A stretch of DNA of 64,000 bases from NCBI GenBank assembly GCA_964030475.1, contig CAXIPT010000001.1, positions 8,021,687-8,085,686 of the forward strand, read 5' to 3'. The translations under genes and the position numbers were made by a program. Positions 25,901-36,607 of the stretch are shown piece by piece. Position 1 is the stretch's first letter. The number at the start of each line of letters is the position of its first letter. The notes under the pieces are model-generated. The model did not search any database. It was given only the letters and a program-made list of their open reading frames with translations, and was not told the origin of the DNA. The DNA is from Tethya wilhelma (Eukaryota; Porifera; Demospongiae; Tethyida; Tethyidae).

Positions 25901-26239
25901 ATGCTTATACAAAACACTGCTCTTACAGAACTGTGCATAATACTGTCACACAAGTGGTACTTAAAGTTGGATCATGTTCCATTATTAAGAGCACTATTAG
26001 ATAATGCTTCACTCAAATGTTTGAGAATACAACCACTACTATGTAACACTTCACTCATGACATGCTCGAAAGTATGTTTATGGGACTCTGTCACAGGTGA
26101 ACCAGTATGGTTCTGGTCCTACTTAAGTATAAAAACCTTTTTTGAGGAAGAAATGGAGGCACTCAGAAGACTTGAGAGACCTGATTCTAGTGCTTCCCAA
26201 TTGGTAATAAGTGAACTACCATACTATCTAATTCCATGA
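16982..26239 (+). CDS. NLR-2: DEATH-NACHT-LRR innate immune receptor
   Basis: Exons 16982-17118, 17204-17467 and 19404-26239; phases agree throughout, giving 2,411 residues plus an undetected 5' exon (the first listed exon starts at the third base of a codon). The first exon encodes LIDELGKLLEKCHADES. The second, 264 bp as in NLR-1, encodes the DEATH-like domain (KWYTLGIELKVK, IKEKC, FEEWL). The large exon has the acidic linker, Walker A GAPGVGKTT (about 19902-19927), Walker B LFILDGYDEL (about 20120-20150), VTSRPYAS (about 20230), FLHLSIQEFLAARHV (about 20818-20862) and a long LRR array with five Trp modules and one island. The linker and NACHT are nearly identical to NLR-1, whereas LRRs are much more diverged. 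The predicted role is cytoplasmic sensing with signalling through DEATH-domain contacts. An ATG at 19490 exists in the large exon, but the frame is continuous from the acceptor, so it is not the preferred start. Confidence 0.92.
17564..18909. mobile_element. TIR element in NLR-2 intron (TACACAGTAAAAA ends)
   Basis: Left end TACACAGTAAAAA (17564-17576) and right end TTTTTACTGTGTA (18897-18909) are inverted repeats. They continue inward as a GTGTCAAAATGACA palindrome and related TGTCA repeats on both sides. A flanking TA may be the target duplication. 1.35 kb, no coding sequence. It makes up most of the 1.9-kb intron that is only 131 bp in NLR-1. Confidence 0.75.
19005..19087. mobile_element. 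83-bp hairpin MITE with 9-bp flanking repeats
   Basis: Arms TAGCCTC-TACCCAG-CCACTCCCTC and their complement fold around a 7-base loop. Perfect direct repeats ATTACAACC flank it (18996-19004 and 19088-19096). Lies in the NLR-2 intron. Confidence 0.85.
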
Positions 26240-26494
26240 TATACACATTAAGAAACAACAATTATAGTATACTTCTAGCATGCACAAGATAATTACAGTG
26301 TACATATTGATGTTGTTTGGATTTTCTACGGTTGTGTTTTTTACGGCATTGACAATAATTATACTATTGAGTAGTTTTGTCTATAGCTTGGTAGATACAA
26401 TGAGTATAGCAACAGAATGATTTTGTCAATAGGAGCTTAGCAAGCCAATTGGTTTTGTGTTTGAAATACTACATAACTGTTATGTAGTCTCCTG

Positions 26495-26642
26495 TGAGTG
26501 TCCTCTCTAGCAGTAGTGGGTGGGTATTTATTAGAACCATCACTCTACAATCACCTCATTATCAGGATGGACAAAGAAGGCTATTGACTGCCGTACCATT
26601 GTCTGCTTCTCCTCATCTTCTGGCAGGAGGACTCTGTGTGGG
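26495..26642 (-). pseudogene. Relic of last exon of a 2OG-Fe(II) oxygenase gene
   Basis: On the minus strand, closely matches the terminal 2OGD exons at 49530-49733 and 60169-60366, including the codons for the third Fe-binding His and the RQS motif. A 5-bp deletion near 26545 (catcactctac against catcaatacactctac) breaks the frame. No other 2OGD exon is present between here and the next gene. Starts about 255 bp after the NLR-2 stop, in the same tail-to-tail arrangement as at NLR-3. Confidence 0.85.
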
Positions 26643-26645
26643 GGT

Positions 26646-27365
26646 GTAAAACTGTATAATTACAGCTATCATATTATAAGCAAAGTTTTGTCCGTCCGTC
26701 CGCCGTCCGTGTGTTACGTATTTACGGAGGGTCACCGGAAGTGATGTGACCTCGAACTAAAAGCTGCTTTTTTTCTGGACCGTGGAGGATACAAGCTAGG
26801 AAAAGAGTGTCTAGAAAACTGGCTTAGACAGTGCTAGCCTAGGATAAAACAACAAGCAATATAAGTATGGCTAGCTGTTTTTGAGATCGCTGACAAGGCT
26901 TACCAGTGGCATCTGTATGATTGTATCCAACAAAGAAGCGGGCTACGGGAGCCAATCTTCACAAATGAAGCGTAACGAGGTGAGAACACTCACTATTAGA
27001 AGTCTGCTTCTCTGTCGTTGTACACGAAACACAGCTACCCAGATAACGAGTTTCTTTGCCAGCTGATTGCAAAAATGGCCGAAGTCGGAAAAGGGTCGTC
27101 TGTGACGTCACGTAGTGAGTTAAATTGGAATTGCTGACATGAACTGACCAAAGCTACAAAAGCAGTGCATATACACATGCAGCATTGCTTCCCTTTCCAA
27201 TGGCTTATGCTTGCCAGTATTTGTGTTCATATTAAAAACTTTGTACATTGTTTCTACATAAACTAGTGATTATTGTGTGTTGCTTCAACTGCATGCAAAG
27301 GTTGTCCTAAGCCAACTGATTGCAGGATATTATAGCATAACAATTAATGCTCATCAATTTTATCT
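26646..27365. other. Non-coding stretch
   Basis: No gene recognised. Contains a GTCCGTCCGTCCGCCGTCCGT run (26690-26710) and a CRE-like palindrome TGACGTCA (27103-27110). Probably a degraded mobile element. Confidence 0.35.
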
Positions 27366-28349
27366 ATAAATTTCAAAAAATAAGTAGTGTAGGAATGGGC
27401 AGTGCGGTAAAAAGTATTGGAACAAGGATGGTCTCAATTTCGGCACATGACTACTTCATTTTCATTTTTGATCCCTCATTGCTAATTGTCCTAAATGGTT
27501 CACAGAATGATCTGTATACTTGAATAGCTAATCAGTATGGATCATAAGGTTCAAATTTCTACCAATCTTATCACTTAGCTAATAAGTGGAACAAACTATG
27601 ACAGGCAGGATTAAATTACTGGCCAAGACTTGAGCACAAAAAATGAAGTAGTCATGTGCCGAAATTGAGACCATCCTTGTTCCAATACTTTTTACCGCAC
27701 TGCCCATTCCTACACTGCTTATTTTTTGAAATTTTTACTACTTGTTCATTCACTTTTTTCAACACTACAGTGAGGAGACTATCAGAGACTGGTTAGTCCC
27801 TACAAAAAGTTATCTGAGTAGAAGCTATATACATTGGCTGCTAGGGTAGCTAATGCGCATGCGCATAATAATGCCACGTGGATAATCAATGACCTTTGAA
27901 CTCTACAAGAAGATGGCTACATTCAAGTACATGAATTTATACTCTCAGTTTCAAAGCTTTCTAGTTTTTGTTTAGGCTTATTTGTGATTAAAACGAGTAT
28001 CAAGGAATGTAGTACCTATGAAAAGAACTTACTTTGTGCTGTCAGAGTTGGCTCAGCGCATTCTGGTTCTCTGGAAATGCTTTTCAAGTAAGTCAGTTAG
28101 GAAGTAAGTACGTACGTAAGTTAGCAGAACAAAAATGGCATTATTGTGGCTTCCCACCAGCTCTCTCTACGAGTGCAGAGAAAAGTTTCTGTGAGTTTTA
28201 GGCCTTGCATGCAGTTGATAATCTGTCAGTGAGAGCCTCTGAGCAAGTTTGAAGACTCAATTTTGTTTGGTTAAATTTTTATGATCATAAACATTTTGTA
28301 TTGTGCCTATGGGACATTCGGCCCATTCCTACTATACGTACTACCGTAC
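27366..28349 (-). mobile_element. Palindromic-terminus TE family, copy 3 (reversed)
   Basis: Reverse-complement relative of copy 1 along its whole length, including the inner inverted repeats (about 27370-27460 against 27645-27745), the DR1/E-box/NRF1 cluster (27854-27902) and the terminus GGCCCATTCC-tactatacgtac. The terminal palindrome is interrupted at 28349/28350 by the next element. Confidence 0.75.
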
Positions 28350-28884
28350 GCTAATTTTTATCTGACGCACCCTTTTGGGACTTAGAAAATTTTTGCAAGG
28401 TCATCTCTAGGAAAAGGTCGTCACAATTAAGAGCTTGAAATTTGACTGTTTTACTTGTACTTAGTGTTTGCAGAGCTGAGTGTCCATCTGCAGATAAAAA
28501 AAACAAAGGTAGAGAGCAACAGATTCCGCTCAACTCAGTGCTAGCTAGCTATAGCTATAGTCTCAGTGACTTTCACCATGATTGCCCATTGGCATTGCTG
28601 TCATGATGGCCTTTTGTGTCTGCTTTGATTTTCTACATAATCAGTCAGTGATCAGTCAAGAAGTCGACATAGCTGAGTACATGCAGCAGCAGTGATCCAA
28701 TGCTTGAATGTGGCATGCTGGCTAGCGACTGCACTGCAAGTTGTGAAGTCAAAGGCTTGAGAGTCAGTTTTCTGTAATTATACATACTTTACTAGTTTCA
28801 GAAGTCTGCATTGATCAGTAGCCTAGTAGGCTGAATAAAGCATGCAGCTCAGTAAGTTGAGACTTGTGACACGATATTATTATC

Positions 28885-31800
28885 TGAGAGTTTTTTAGAG
28901 ATGAAGTAAGTATGCATACATGCTCAGTGTTGGGCGAAAGCTCATATCAAACTCAAACACAATTTCAAACTCTCAAAGCTAAAGGAGGTGAGAATACAAG
29001 TAACATTTTGTATTTTAATGTTCGTAGTTTGCTACCAAAGCTTTACGAATTGAGAATTATTTGTGCTGTTCACTCTCCTGATGTTGTTTGTTTGGTAGAA
29101 ACATGGCTAGACAATACTATTCAGGATTCTGAGATTCTAATCCAGGGCTATAACGTGTATAGGCTAGACCGAAACAGACAAGGAGGTGGAATTTTAATTT
29201 ATGTCAAAGACTTGTTTTCTTGCTCAGTCTTGTTCCAAGGCGGGAACAACCTTGAATTGCTAGTTGTTACTACTAGTCCTCCTAGTCTTGGTATTGCTTT
29301 GTTTTACAGACCTCCCAGCTCAAATGTCACTATTTTTGATGAGTTACATTCTTCTTTTTGTAATTTTTTCATCTCTCTACCTCAAAATTTTATTCTTCTT
29401 GGTGACTTCAATGTAGATTTTCTTACTACTTCTAATTTGTACTTTAAGTTATTATCATTTGTATCATGTTTTAACCTTACTCAAATTGTCACTGAGCCTA
29501 CTCGAGTCACCAGCAGTTCCTCAACTCTCATAGACCTTATTTTTGTATCACCAGCTATTAATGTATCATTATGCACCACAATACCTCCTCTAGCTAGTGC
29601 TGACCATTTTGGTTTAAGTCTTGCTGTTATTTCATATGTTGACAAACCAAGGAAGAGGAAAGCTGTGCCTAGGAAGGTCTGGAGATACTCTCTGGCTGAC
29701 TTTGAGAAGGCAATCGAGTTGCTGGACACAATTGAATGGAGCCACTTGCTTTCAACCACTGATGTTGATGATTCTTGGAGTGTCTGGAAAACAATCTTTT
29801 TGCAAATAATGGAAATCTGCATACCTAATGCTGTTGTCAAAATTAAGAAGAACATTCCATGGATGAATCAGACAATTAAAGATGCAATTAAAAAAAGAAA
29901 TGCCCTCTTCTCTACTGCAAAAAGGTCAGGAAAGAGCATAGATCATTTAAAATATAAAATCCAACGAAATTATGTGGTGTCTCTGCTCCGCAAGAGTAAA
30001 CAGTCCTTTTTTGACAATCTAAATACTACAGATGCCAAACAATTCTGGAAGACTGTACGGCTTCTCAATCACAAGCAGTCAACAATACCTTCTCTCAATT
30101 ACAATGGTTCTACTATTGAATCTAGTGAAGGAAAAGCTAATGCTTTAAACTGCTTTTTCTACAGCTGTTTCAACCATGATCTTGCTCCTCTATCAGCCTC
30201 TGTCTCGGACCCAGTAATTAGTGACTTAATACACCTTAGTCCCGATGACTTTCCAGAGGAGCTGCTATGCACTGAGGATTCTATTTTCGACCTACTAATC
30301 AATCTTGACACTACAAAATCTGCAGGCCATGATGGAATCTCAGCTAAGATGCTCAAAGCTACTGCCATTAGTATTGCTTCACCTCTAACTAATCTCTTCA
30401 ATCTGTCACTTAAGTCTGGCATATTTCCAACAGAATGGAAAGTTGGAAGAATTGCTCCCATCCCCAAGGGGAGTGACCAATCTGTACCCTCTGGTTTCAG
30501 GCCTATTTCAATTCTCCCCATTGTGAGCAAAATTTTGGAGCGCCATGTTAAATCTACCATTGAAGCACACTTGCAAATCAATGCCCCCATATCACCCAAA
30601 CAATGGGGTTTCATGTCTTCACGCTCAACAATGTCAGCACTGATTAAAGTTGTTGATGACTGCCTTCGAGCACTGGATAATGGCCATGAAGTATGCCTCA
30701 TATTTTTTGATGTCTGCAAGGCTTTTGACACTGTCCCCCACCACTCACTCCTGAAAACTATGGAACAACTAGGTCTAGAAAAGCACCTATTAAAGTGGAT
30801 TGACAGCTATCTTTCCCATAGAACTCAATATGTTGGTGTTGATGGGTGCAGTTCTCGTTCATTACCTGTAGTATCTGGAGTTCCGCAAGGTTCGGTGTTG
30901 GGGCCACTGCTGTTTATCTGCTATATTAATGAAGTTACTACTGTGATCTCAGGCAGTAGTGAGATTAACCTATTTGCCGATGATATTGTTCTATATCGGA
31001 TTATAAGGTCTCCAGCTGACTTTGTCTTTCTACAGTCGGACATCGACCGTGTCTCTTCATGCATCCAAAGGAAGTTACTGCGATTCAATGCAAGCAAGTG
31101 CAGACAATTATTAATTTCAAGGAAGAGATGTAGAATGTCAACCCCTACTTCTTCCCTAACTCTTAATGGCGAAGTACTGTGTCAAGTGAGTGAGTATAAA
31201 TATTTAGGTGTCACCTTGACCTCAAACATGACTTGGACCACACACATTACAAATGTCTGCAACAAAACAAGAAGGCAGATTGGACTATTATATAGAAGAT
31301 TCTATCTCCATTCAAGCTCTGCTACTTTGCTCAAGCTGTATGAATCTTTTATAAGGCCGCATCTTGAATACTCAGCTATTGTGTGGAATCCATACAAGAA
31401 AGGGGAAACTGAAGCACTAGAAAAAGTCCAAAAATTTGCCCTAAGAGTATATATGTCTGAAATCATGGGATCACAATTTAAGCTATGAGGATCTACTAGC
31501 TATGGCATCTCTCCCTTCCCTTCGTGATAGGCGAGTTGTTGCTTCTCTGTGTCATCTATTTAAAATCATTAACAGTCTAACTGACTTTCCAGATGCACCT
31601 CTTTCACTGAGACACTTCCACTATGACAGCAGGTCCTCATCAAGTACAGCACTGTGTGTTCCTCAGTTTAGGAGCTCCGCATATCAACATTCTTTTTTCC
31701 CTGAAACAATTTCTGCATGGAACAATTTGCCCAATGACTTGATAGATTGCAACTCGTTGACAGCTTTCAAGCACTCCCTTAACTCTGTGTTACTGTAGTT

Positions 31801-31974
31801 AGCTAACATTAATAATTTGTTTAGTTCAAGTCTTATATCATTCTTGCCTTTGTTGTTGTTTTTGTTTTAGTTTTGGTCATCTGGATACATTCACTCAAGC
31901 ATCCTCTGCTTTTTTGTATCCTTGCAATTATGCAAAACATTTTATTAAAAAAAAAAAAAAAAAAAAAAATATTA
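28885..31974 (+). mobile_element. LINE (non-LTR) retrotransposon with poly-A tail and 9-bp target duplication
   Basis: Direct repeats ATTATTATC flank it (28876-28884 and 31975-31983). It ends in an A run (31947-31969) preceded by ATTAAA. The single long coding region starts 28 bp from the 5' border, so the element is either 5'-truncated or has a very short leader. No ORF1 is present. Confidence 0.85.
28912..31798 (+). pseudogene. LINE endonuclease-reverse transcriptase, single frameshift
   Basis: ATG at 28912. An N-terminal APE-type endonuclease (NVRSLLPK, VCLVETWL, LLGDFNVDF, SADHFG) is followed by reverse transcriptase: RPISILPIVSKILE, GFMSSRSTMSAL, FFDVCKAFDTVPH, GVPQGSVLGPLLF and the catalytic FADDIVLY (about 30975). 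A C-terminal region follows (YLGVTL, RPHLEYSAIVWNP). One extra base in a 'tatata' run near 31455 shifts the frame, closing it at 31488; the remaining 110 or so residues continue in the next frame from about 31460 to TAG at 31798. The catalytic aspartates and endonuclease residues are otherwise intact, so it is a young copy. Clade is CR1/L2-like or Jockey-like by overall look, not resolved. Confidence 0.9.
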
Positions 31975-32527
31975 ATTATTATCAATAGATTATTATGGTA
32001 TTAATAGAATCATGTATGCATGAAGTTAGATTATATACAGTGGCTGTATCTGTGGAGATTGAACTTCTGCAGAGGCTTTTGATCAAAGGCTTCTCACAAT
32101 CTGATTGGGTAGAACAATACTTAATGAGTTTATTTCACTTGCTTTCATATATAGGCAGTCTCTGGCAGACTGTATATGCAATCTTTCTCATCTTCTCCCT
32201 TCCAGTCTCCTCTTGCCAATGGCCTCCAGGTGGTGGATCTCACTCAGGCCCCTCTGGCTCACACTCATGAGGAGACAACTTGAAGAAATCGGAGTTGAGT
32301 AGCAAACTGATAGTCAAGCTTGCATGCAATGTGTGCAGGGTATACACTCCACATGACGACCTTTACCAGCGTGTTGACCTCGTGAAAAATTTCTAAGTCC
32401 CGAAAGGGTGCGTCAGATAAAAATTAGCTACCCGTATATACCCAGAGCTTGAGTGGGCGTGGCACTCATCAGTCGCGTGGATCTTACCTGAGTGACTGAT
32501 CTTGACTCGCAGTTCAGAGTCTCAGTG

Positions 32528-32820
32528 ATGGCTGAAAGCAGTCACAGTAGCAGTACTAGTGAAACTCAAAGGTCTCCTGATCTTCAGGAATGCCTTGAAA
32601 AGCTTCCTATAAATCAACTTGATAGAGTTTGTGATGATAAAACTCTCATACAGTTTGCCAAGAAATTTTCGGACTTTCGTGAGTTGAGAGTTTATCTTGA
32701 CCTTACTGATGTTGAAGAAAAGGACATTGAACAAACAATGCCTCCAAGATCACCTGAAAGGCAGCGTTACGACATGTTACACAAATGGAAAGCTAAAAAA
32801 CAAGAGAAAGCCACTTACAG
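32528..32820 (+). CDS. Orphan first exon with DEATH-like fold
   Basis: ATG at 32528 begins MAESSHSSSTSETQRSPDLQ, then DKTLIQFAKKFSDFRELRVY and YDMLHKWKAKKQEKATYR, a helical pattern like the first helices of DEATH-domain proteins in this receptor family. A good donor (ACAG|GTATGTG) ends the exon in phase 2 at 32820. No following exon is found before transposon DNA starts. It could be the surviving start of NLR-3, whose remaining LRR part is 13 kb away on the same strand, or the first exon of another DEATH gene. The first-exon role is inferred from the Ser-rich N-terminus and donor. Confidence 0.5.
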
Positions 32821-32834
32821 GTATGTGAAAACTG

Positions 32835-32923
32835 GGATTGTTTAAATGGCCCATTGAGCATTGCCACGCACTAAAAACCTACTGTTCTACATGTCAGTAT
32901 TGCTGTTTATACTATTGCCGTGT
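32835..32923. repeat. 89-bp inverted repeat, left copy
   Basis: Identical to the reverse complement of 35231-35319. Both copies run into GT/CA microsatellite DNA, and the right copy touches the N at 35320. Probably an assembly artefact, otherwise a real palindrome around transposase copy A. Confidence 0.9.
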
Positions 32924-32935
32924 GTGTGTGTGTGC

Positions 32936-34967
32936 TCAGAAAAGCACTATGCTGACGGAACATACAGGCATACTCCCGCTGATATCGAAAAACAGCTGCT
33001 GCATAATGTTGGTCGGGATGGCTTTTTCGAAACTGCCTTTGCTGAATCATAAAACGGATTTTTAATCTTCCTGTATAGTGCAAAGTCTTCATTGCATGTT
33101 TACTCTTGGGCCAAAATTGTAGACGGAGCCATTCTTGGCTAGGAATTGGGGTATCAGTAGGCAGCCTTTGAGCAACACGCTCCCACAAATCTCTCATCGA
33201 GATTGCAGTTGCCAAATGGGTAACTTCTGTGTGACGACGATCGTCAACTGCTACACCTACTTCTTCATTCAAAACAGCTTCACATTCAGCCCAGAACCTA
33301 TCAAATTTGGCACGAGAAGTGGTTGAGTTCAAAGTTCTCAAATCTGGGATGATGTCAGGATCCTCCAACTCTATAATTTGACATATACGATCATCTATCT
33401 CGGCTTGTTCAGAGGTGTCTGAGGCACTACTATCTCCGGTAAGTTCACTATACAAGTAGCGCAACATGTATGGTTTAATATTAGGTGAAACTCGACCAAA
33501 CTTAGTGAACAAAACTCTTCTCATTGCACGTGTGTGGAAAATTGGCATCTTTTCTTTGACTGTTTCAATGACTGGGAGGCTTTTAGCAAAGTCTTCTTTT
33601 TCAATGCCAGAAACTTCTCCAAAGAAAGTTTAGATTACCTGCATTTCCACCAGCCGAATAAGTAAGTAAACAACATGGCACACAAAGCCCCTTCATCATT
33701 GTTTGGATGTATTGGTACTTCTTATGAGGATCAGAAGGGCTGAACTCACTCACATCAATATAGTGAAACTCCTCAATAGAAGACAATGTACTATTCAGAC
33801 TATTGAGTTTTGAAGGACGTAGCTCTGTTACAGGCAGAAAGAAAATTTGAAGGTTACTTGAAAGTTGTCGGGAGGGAACAGGAGATAGATGGTGCAGCTT
33901 CATTCTCTTGTTACTCTCAGAAAGGTATTGTGAATAGTCTAGCAGACATGTTGCCAATCCCTCCACATGCACCTTAAAGGCAATCCACTGTGGTTGCTGC
34001 CAGAATGAGCACAGCAATAACGTGAACAAATCTGAAGATAAAGTTTTCAGTTCTAATGATGTCATATTGACGTGGTCACGCTTTCTGTGTTTGGACAGCT
34101 CGGGTTGATTGTATCCCTGAAACTTGGAAAAAATAAGTGGAACTTTGCAAGATCTTTTGAGCAGTGTCTCATGCCGACCATCAATGTACCACAAAGCATT
34201 TGTCAAAGCTTTCAGGAGTCGCTTTCCATTCTCATCATCACTTGGGAGCTTGAGATTCTCTTGCTCGAGCACACCAACCAGATCATTGTAGAGGTCATCT
34301 TTCTTTGTGCGAGCAGGTATCCGACCGGGAACCACAGGAACAGACAATCTCCGTTGGGCCATCATCATAATACTAAAGGCATTACGAACTGGTGCAGGAG
34401 GTGGTGGATCAGTGTGTTGATCAAACGATGCAAAATACTTGACAAATGGCCCGAACATACTGACAACATCTGCAATCAAAAGTGACACATCTGTCCTATC
34501 AAGGGAATGTTTTTCCTTTCCAACAAAACACGAATCGAGCTTCACTTCGCCGTGAGGATGTGGGGGACTGATGCGTGGTACCAGCTTCTCACGGAATAGA
34601 GATTCAAAGGTAGTTTCTGGTGACAAGCTACGAATGATCTCCCACCCAAATAAAACTTTGGAATCCTCTTTTGATACTACAAGGACATTTAACAACACCA
34701 TCTATAGGATAAACATGTACAAAGTGGGCATTAAATAGACAAACATACTCAGATTCTTTACTTTTTTAATATATAGAGGCAGCTACCTATTCTGTAGCTT
34801 GCTTTTGAACTGTTTAAAACTTGTACAAACAGCCTACTTACCCTGAAACACAGTACAATCACCTCAAAGTCAAAGAAAAAAAACTTGTGCTCTTCGCTGT
34901 GGTTTACACTGTCCACGTGCAACAGGTCAAAGGGCAAACTGAGTGGCGTGATGATGATGCGGCGCAT
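32936..34967 (-). pseudogene. DDE-type transposase-like gene, copy A (truncated, frameshifted)
   Basis: Minus strand. Exon 1, 34967-34842, starts MRRIIITPLSLPFDLL and is 126 bp. A phase-0 intron (34841-34702) follows, then exon 2 from 34701 (MVLLNVLVVSKEDSKVLFGW). Near-identical to copy B at 36608-39675. One extra base near 33615 (ttctcc against tctcc) shifts the frame after NLNFLWR; the next part resumes at about 33548 (MPIFHTRAMRRV). The copy stops at 32936 inside the region just before the first catalytic Asp, where GT-repeat DNA begins, so the whole DDE core is missing. Exon 1 is in frame here but shifted in copy B. Confidence 0.75.
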
Positions 34968-35058
34968 TTTTAGTACAATTTCGCTCAGATAAAAATTGAC
35001 GCGGGCGGAAATTCTGGGAGGATGAGAAACAATGATTTGATTTGGAGTGGCCTTACAT

Positions 35059-35059
<1 letters not shown>

Positions 35060-35145
<86 letters not shown>

Positions 35146-35146
35146 N

Positions 35147-35207
<61 letters not shown>

Positions 35208-35231
35208 ACCACCACCACCACACACACACAC
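35060..35231. repeat. Long (CA)n microsatellite with internal N
   Basis: About 170 bp of CA repeat, with a short (CCA)n part at 35206-35220 and an N at 35145. Next to the 5' border of transposase copy A. Confidence 0.95.
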
Positions 35232-35319
35232 GGCAATAGTATAAACAGCAATACTGACATGTAGAACAGTAGGTTTTTAGTGCGTGGCAATGCTCAATGG
35301 GCCATTTAAACAATCCCAG
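35231..35319. repeat. 89-bp inverted repeat, right copy
   Basis: Reverse complement of 32835-32923, bounded by the N at 35320. Confidence 0.9.
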
Positions 35320-35320
35320 N

Positions 35321-36607
35321 TAGTTTTATTTACTGAGATGGATTGTCCAAGTTCACTGGTAGTGAAACATAGCTATACCATGAATGCACTAATATGCTGC
35401 AACAATATTAATTTTTACAACATTGTGAGATTGAGGTAAGATACTCCAAAAAGATATTCCTCTATCAGCTAGATATTCATCCTACTCCAGATCAAAACCT
35501 GCAAGTTGAAACAGAATGATTATTATATAGCTAGTACTAAAAGAACCTGATTATTACAATTATAGCTACATGCAGTAGAACCTCGGACTGTGGACAATTC
35601 TCGGTTACCCAAAATTCCAATTCCGTATATTGAAGCATTACAGGAGGTTTGAGTGTATGAATGTCTATAGGCTGGGACAGACTAAGAACTATAGTACAGA
35701 CAATACTATACAATTTACAGCTGCTTTCCCAGGCTCCTCCTAGCTCATTCGCAAAATTAAATATGAAAATATTTACAAAGAAGAAATATGGGCCCGGAAC
35801 AAGCTAACTCACAATAATACTATGCACATGATTAGATAAACAAGCAATATGCAACATGAGCTTTTCTACCAAGAAAAAAAATCACTCTGTACGACTAATT
35901 TAACTTAAACTAACCTTTAACTGAGTAAATAGAAGAGCTCATAGCAGCCACAAACATAGACAGCAGGCAAAGACCTGAACTTGACTTTATAGTCTGTGGT
36001 CACGGTCTCAGAGTACAATGTATTGATGTCAGCCATATATATGGTCACATCAACTGTATTGTGTACTAGAATAAAAAAATAAACAAGCAAGTAAGCTGTT
36101 GTCAATTTGACTCAATAACTTGAGATATTGACTTGTAGGCTACATAACACCCTATCACAATTCCATAGATCTTAAACTACCTCAGAGTCTTATTTTTATA
36201 AGTCTACCTGCATTGAATGTTCAGCGTTGATCTTCATCACTCTGGATCTCTTGGCGTACACTAACACAGCCCGAGGGACACAGCCGGAGCACAGACAAAG
36301 ATTCTGGACGGTCACTGGTTTACGGAGAAAAAAAAATTAAATCTCAAACTGATCACAACGATTTACTAGTAGAAAAGGGGTTAAATTTTAAGTGGCTAAC
36401 CTTCTCTCCCTAGTGGCTAGTGTTCCTTAGCGCGATCGACGCTCGTTGTAAAGTGCAAAGTTCATGGAAGTGAAAAAATGGGTGGGGCTGTATCACGTAA
36501 AATGGGCGTGTTTTAGCAAAAGTGGGCGTGGCTACCCCAAAAATTTTCGAGAGCTCCGCGCGCACTATTGTTAGAAACCCCCTTTCTTAAATTCTAGATC
36601 CGCCACT
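35321..36607. other. Unassigned stretch; hAT-like terminus at its right edge
   Basis: Read on the minus strand, CAGTGGCGGATCTAGAATTT begins at 36608. This is a common hAT-type terminus, so another element has probably cut the 3' end of transposase copy B. Its other end was not found. Two exon-like open stretches on the minus strand (about 36315-36208 and 36068-35920) have good splice sites, but their frames do not join. Confidence 0.4.

Larger units (their letters stand above)
28350..32428. mobile_element. TIR element (GCTAATTTTTATCTGACGCA ends) hosting a LINE
   Basis: Imperfect inverted repeats of about 80 bp: left GCTAATTTTTATCTGACGCA... from 28350, right ...TGCGTCAGATAAAAATTAGC ending 32428, extending inward through CTAAGTCCC and GACGACCTT blocks. 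TAC on both sides (28347-28349, 32429-32431) fits a 3-bp target duplication, as in PIF/Harbinger-like elements. Removing the element restores a terminus of the palindromic TE family. It has no transposase of its own; the coding sequence inside is the LINE at 28885-31974. Confidence 0.75.

Noticed and set aside
19490..26239. NLR-2 as a single-exon gene starting at ATG 19490
   Set aside because: The frame is open back to a splice acceptor at 19403, and phases fit the upstream DEATH exon, exactly as in NLR-1.
35053..35313. Poly Cys-Val or Thr-His open frames
   Set aside because: These are translations of the CA/GT microsatellite.
35920..36315. Two minus-strand exon-like segments with good splice sites (C-LCSGCVPRAV and TIYMADINTLYSE)
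   Set aside because: Only one frame is open in each, and the frames do not match across the intron; no gene model could be made.
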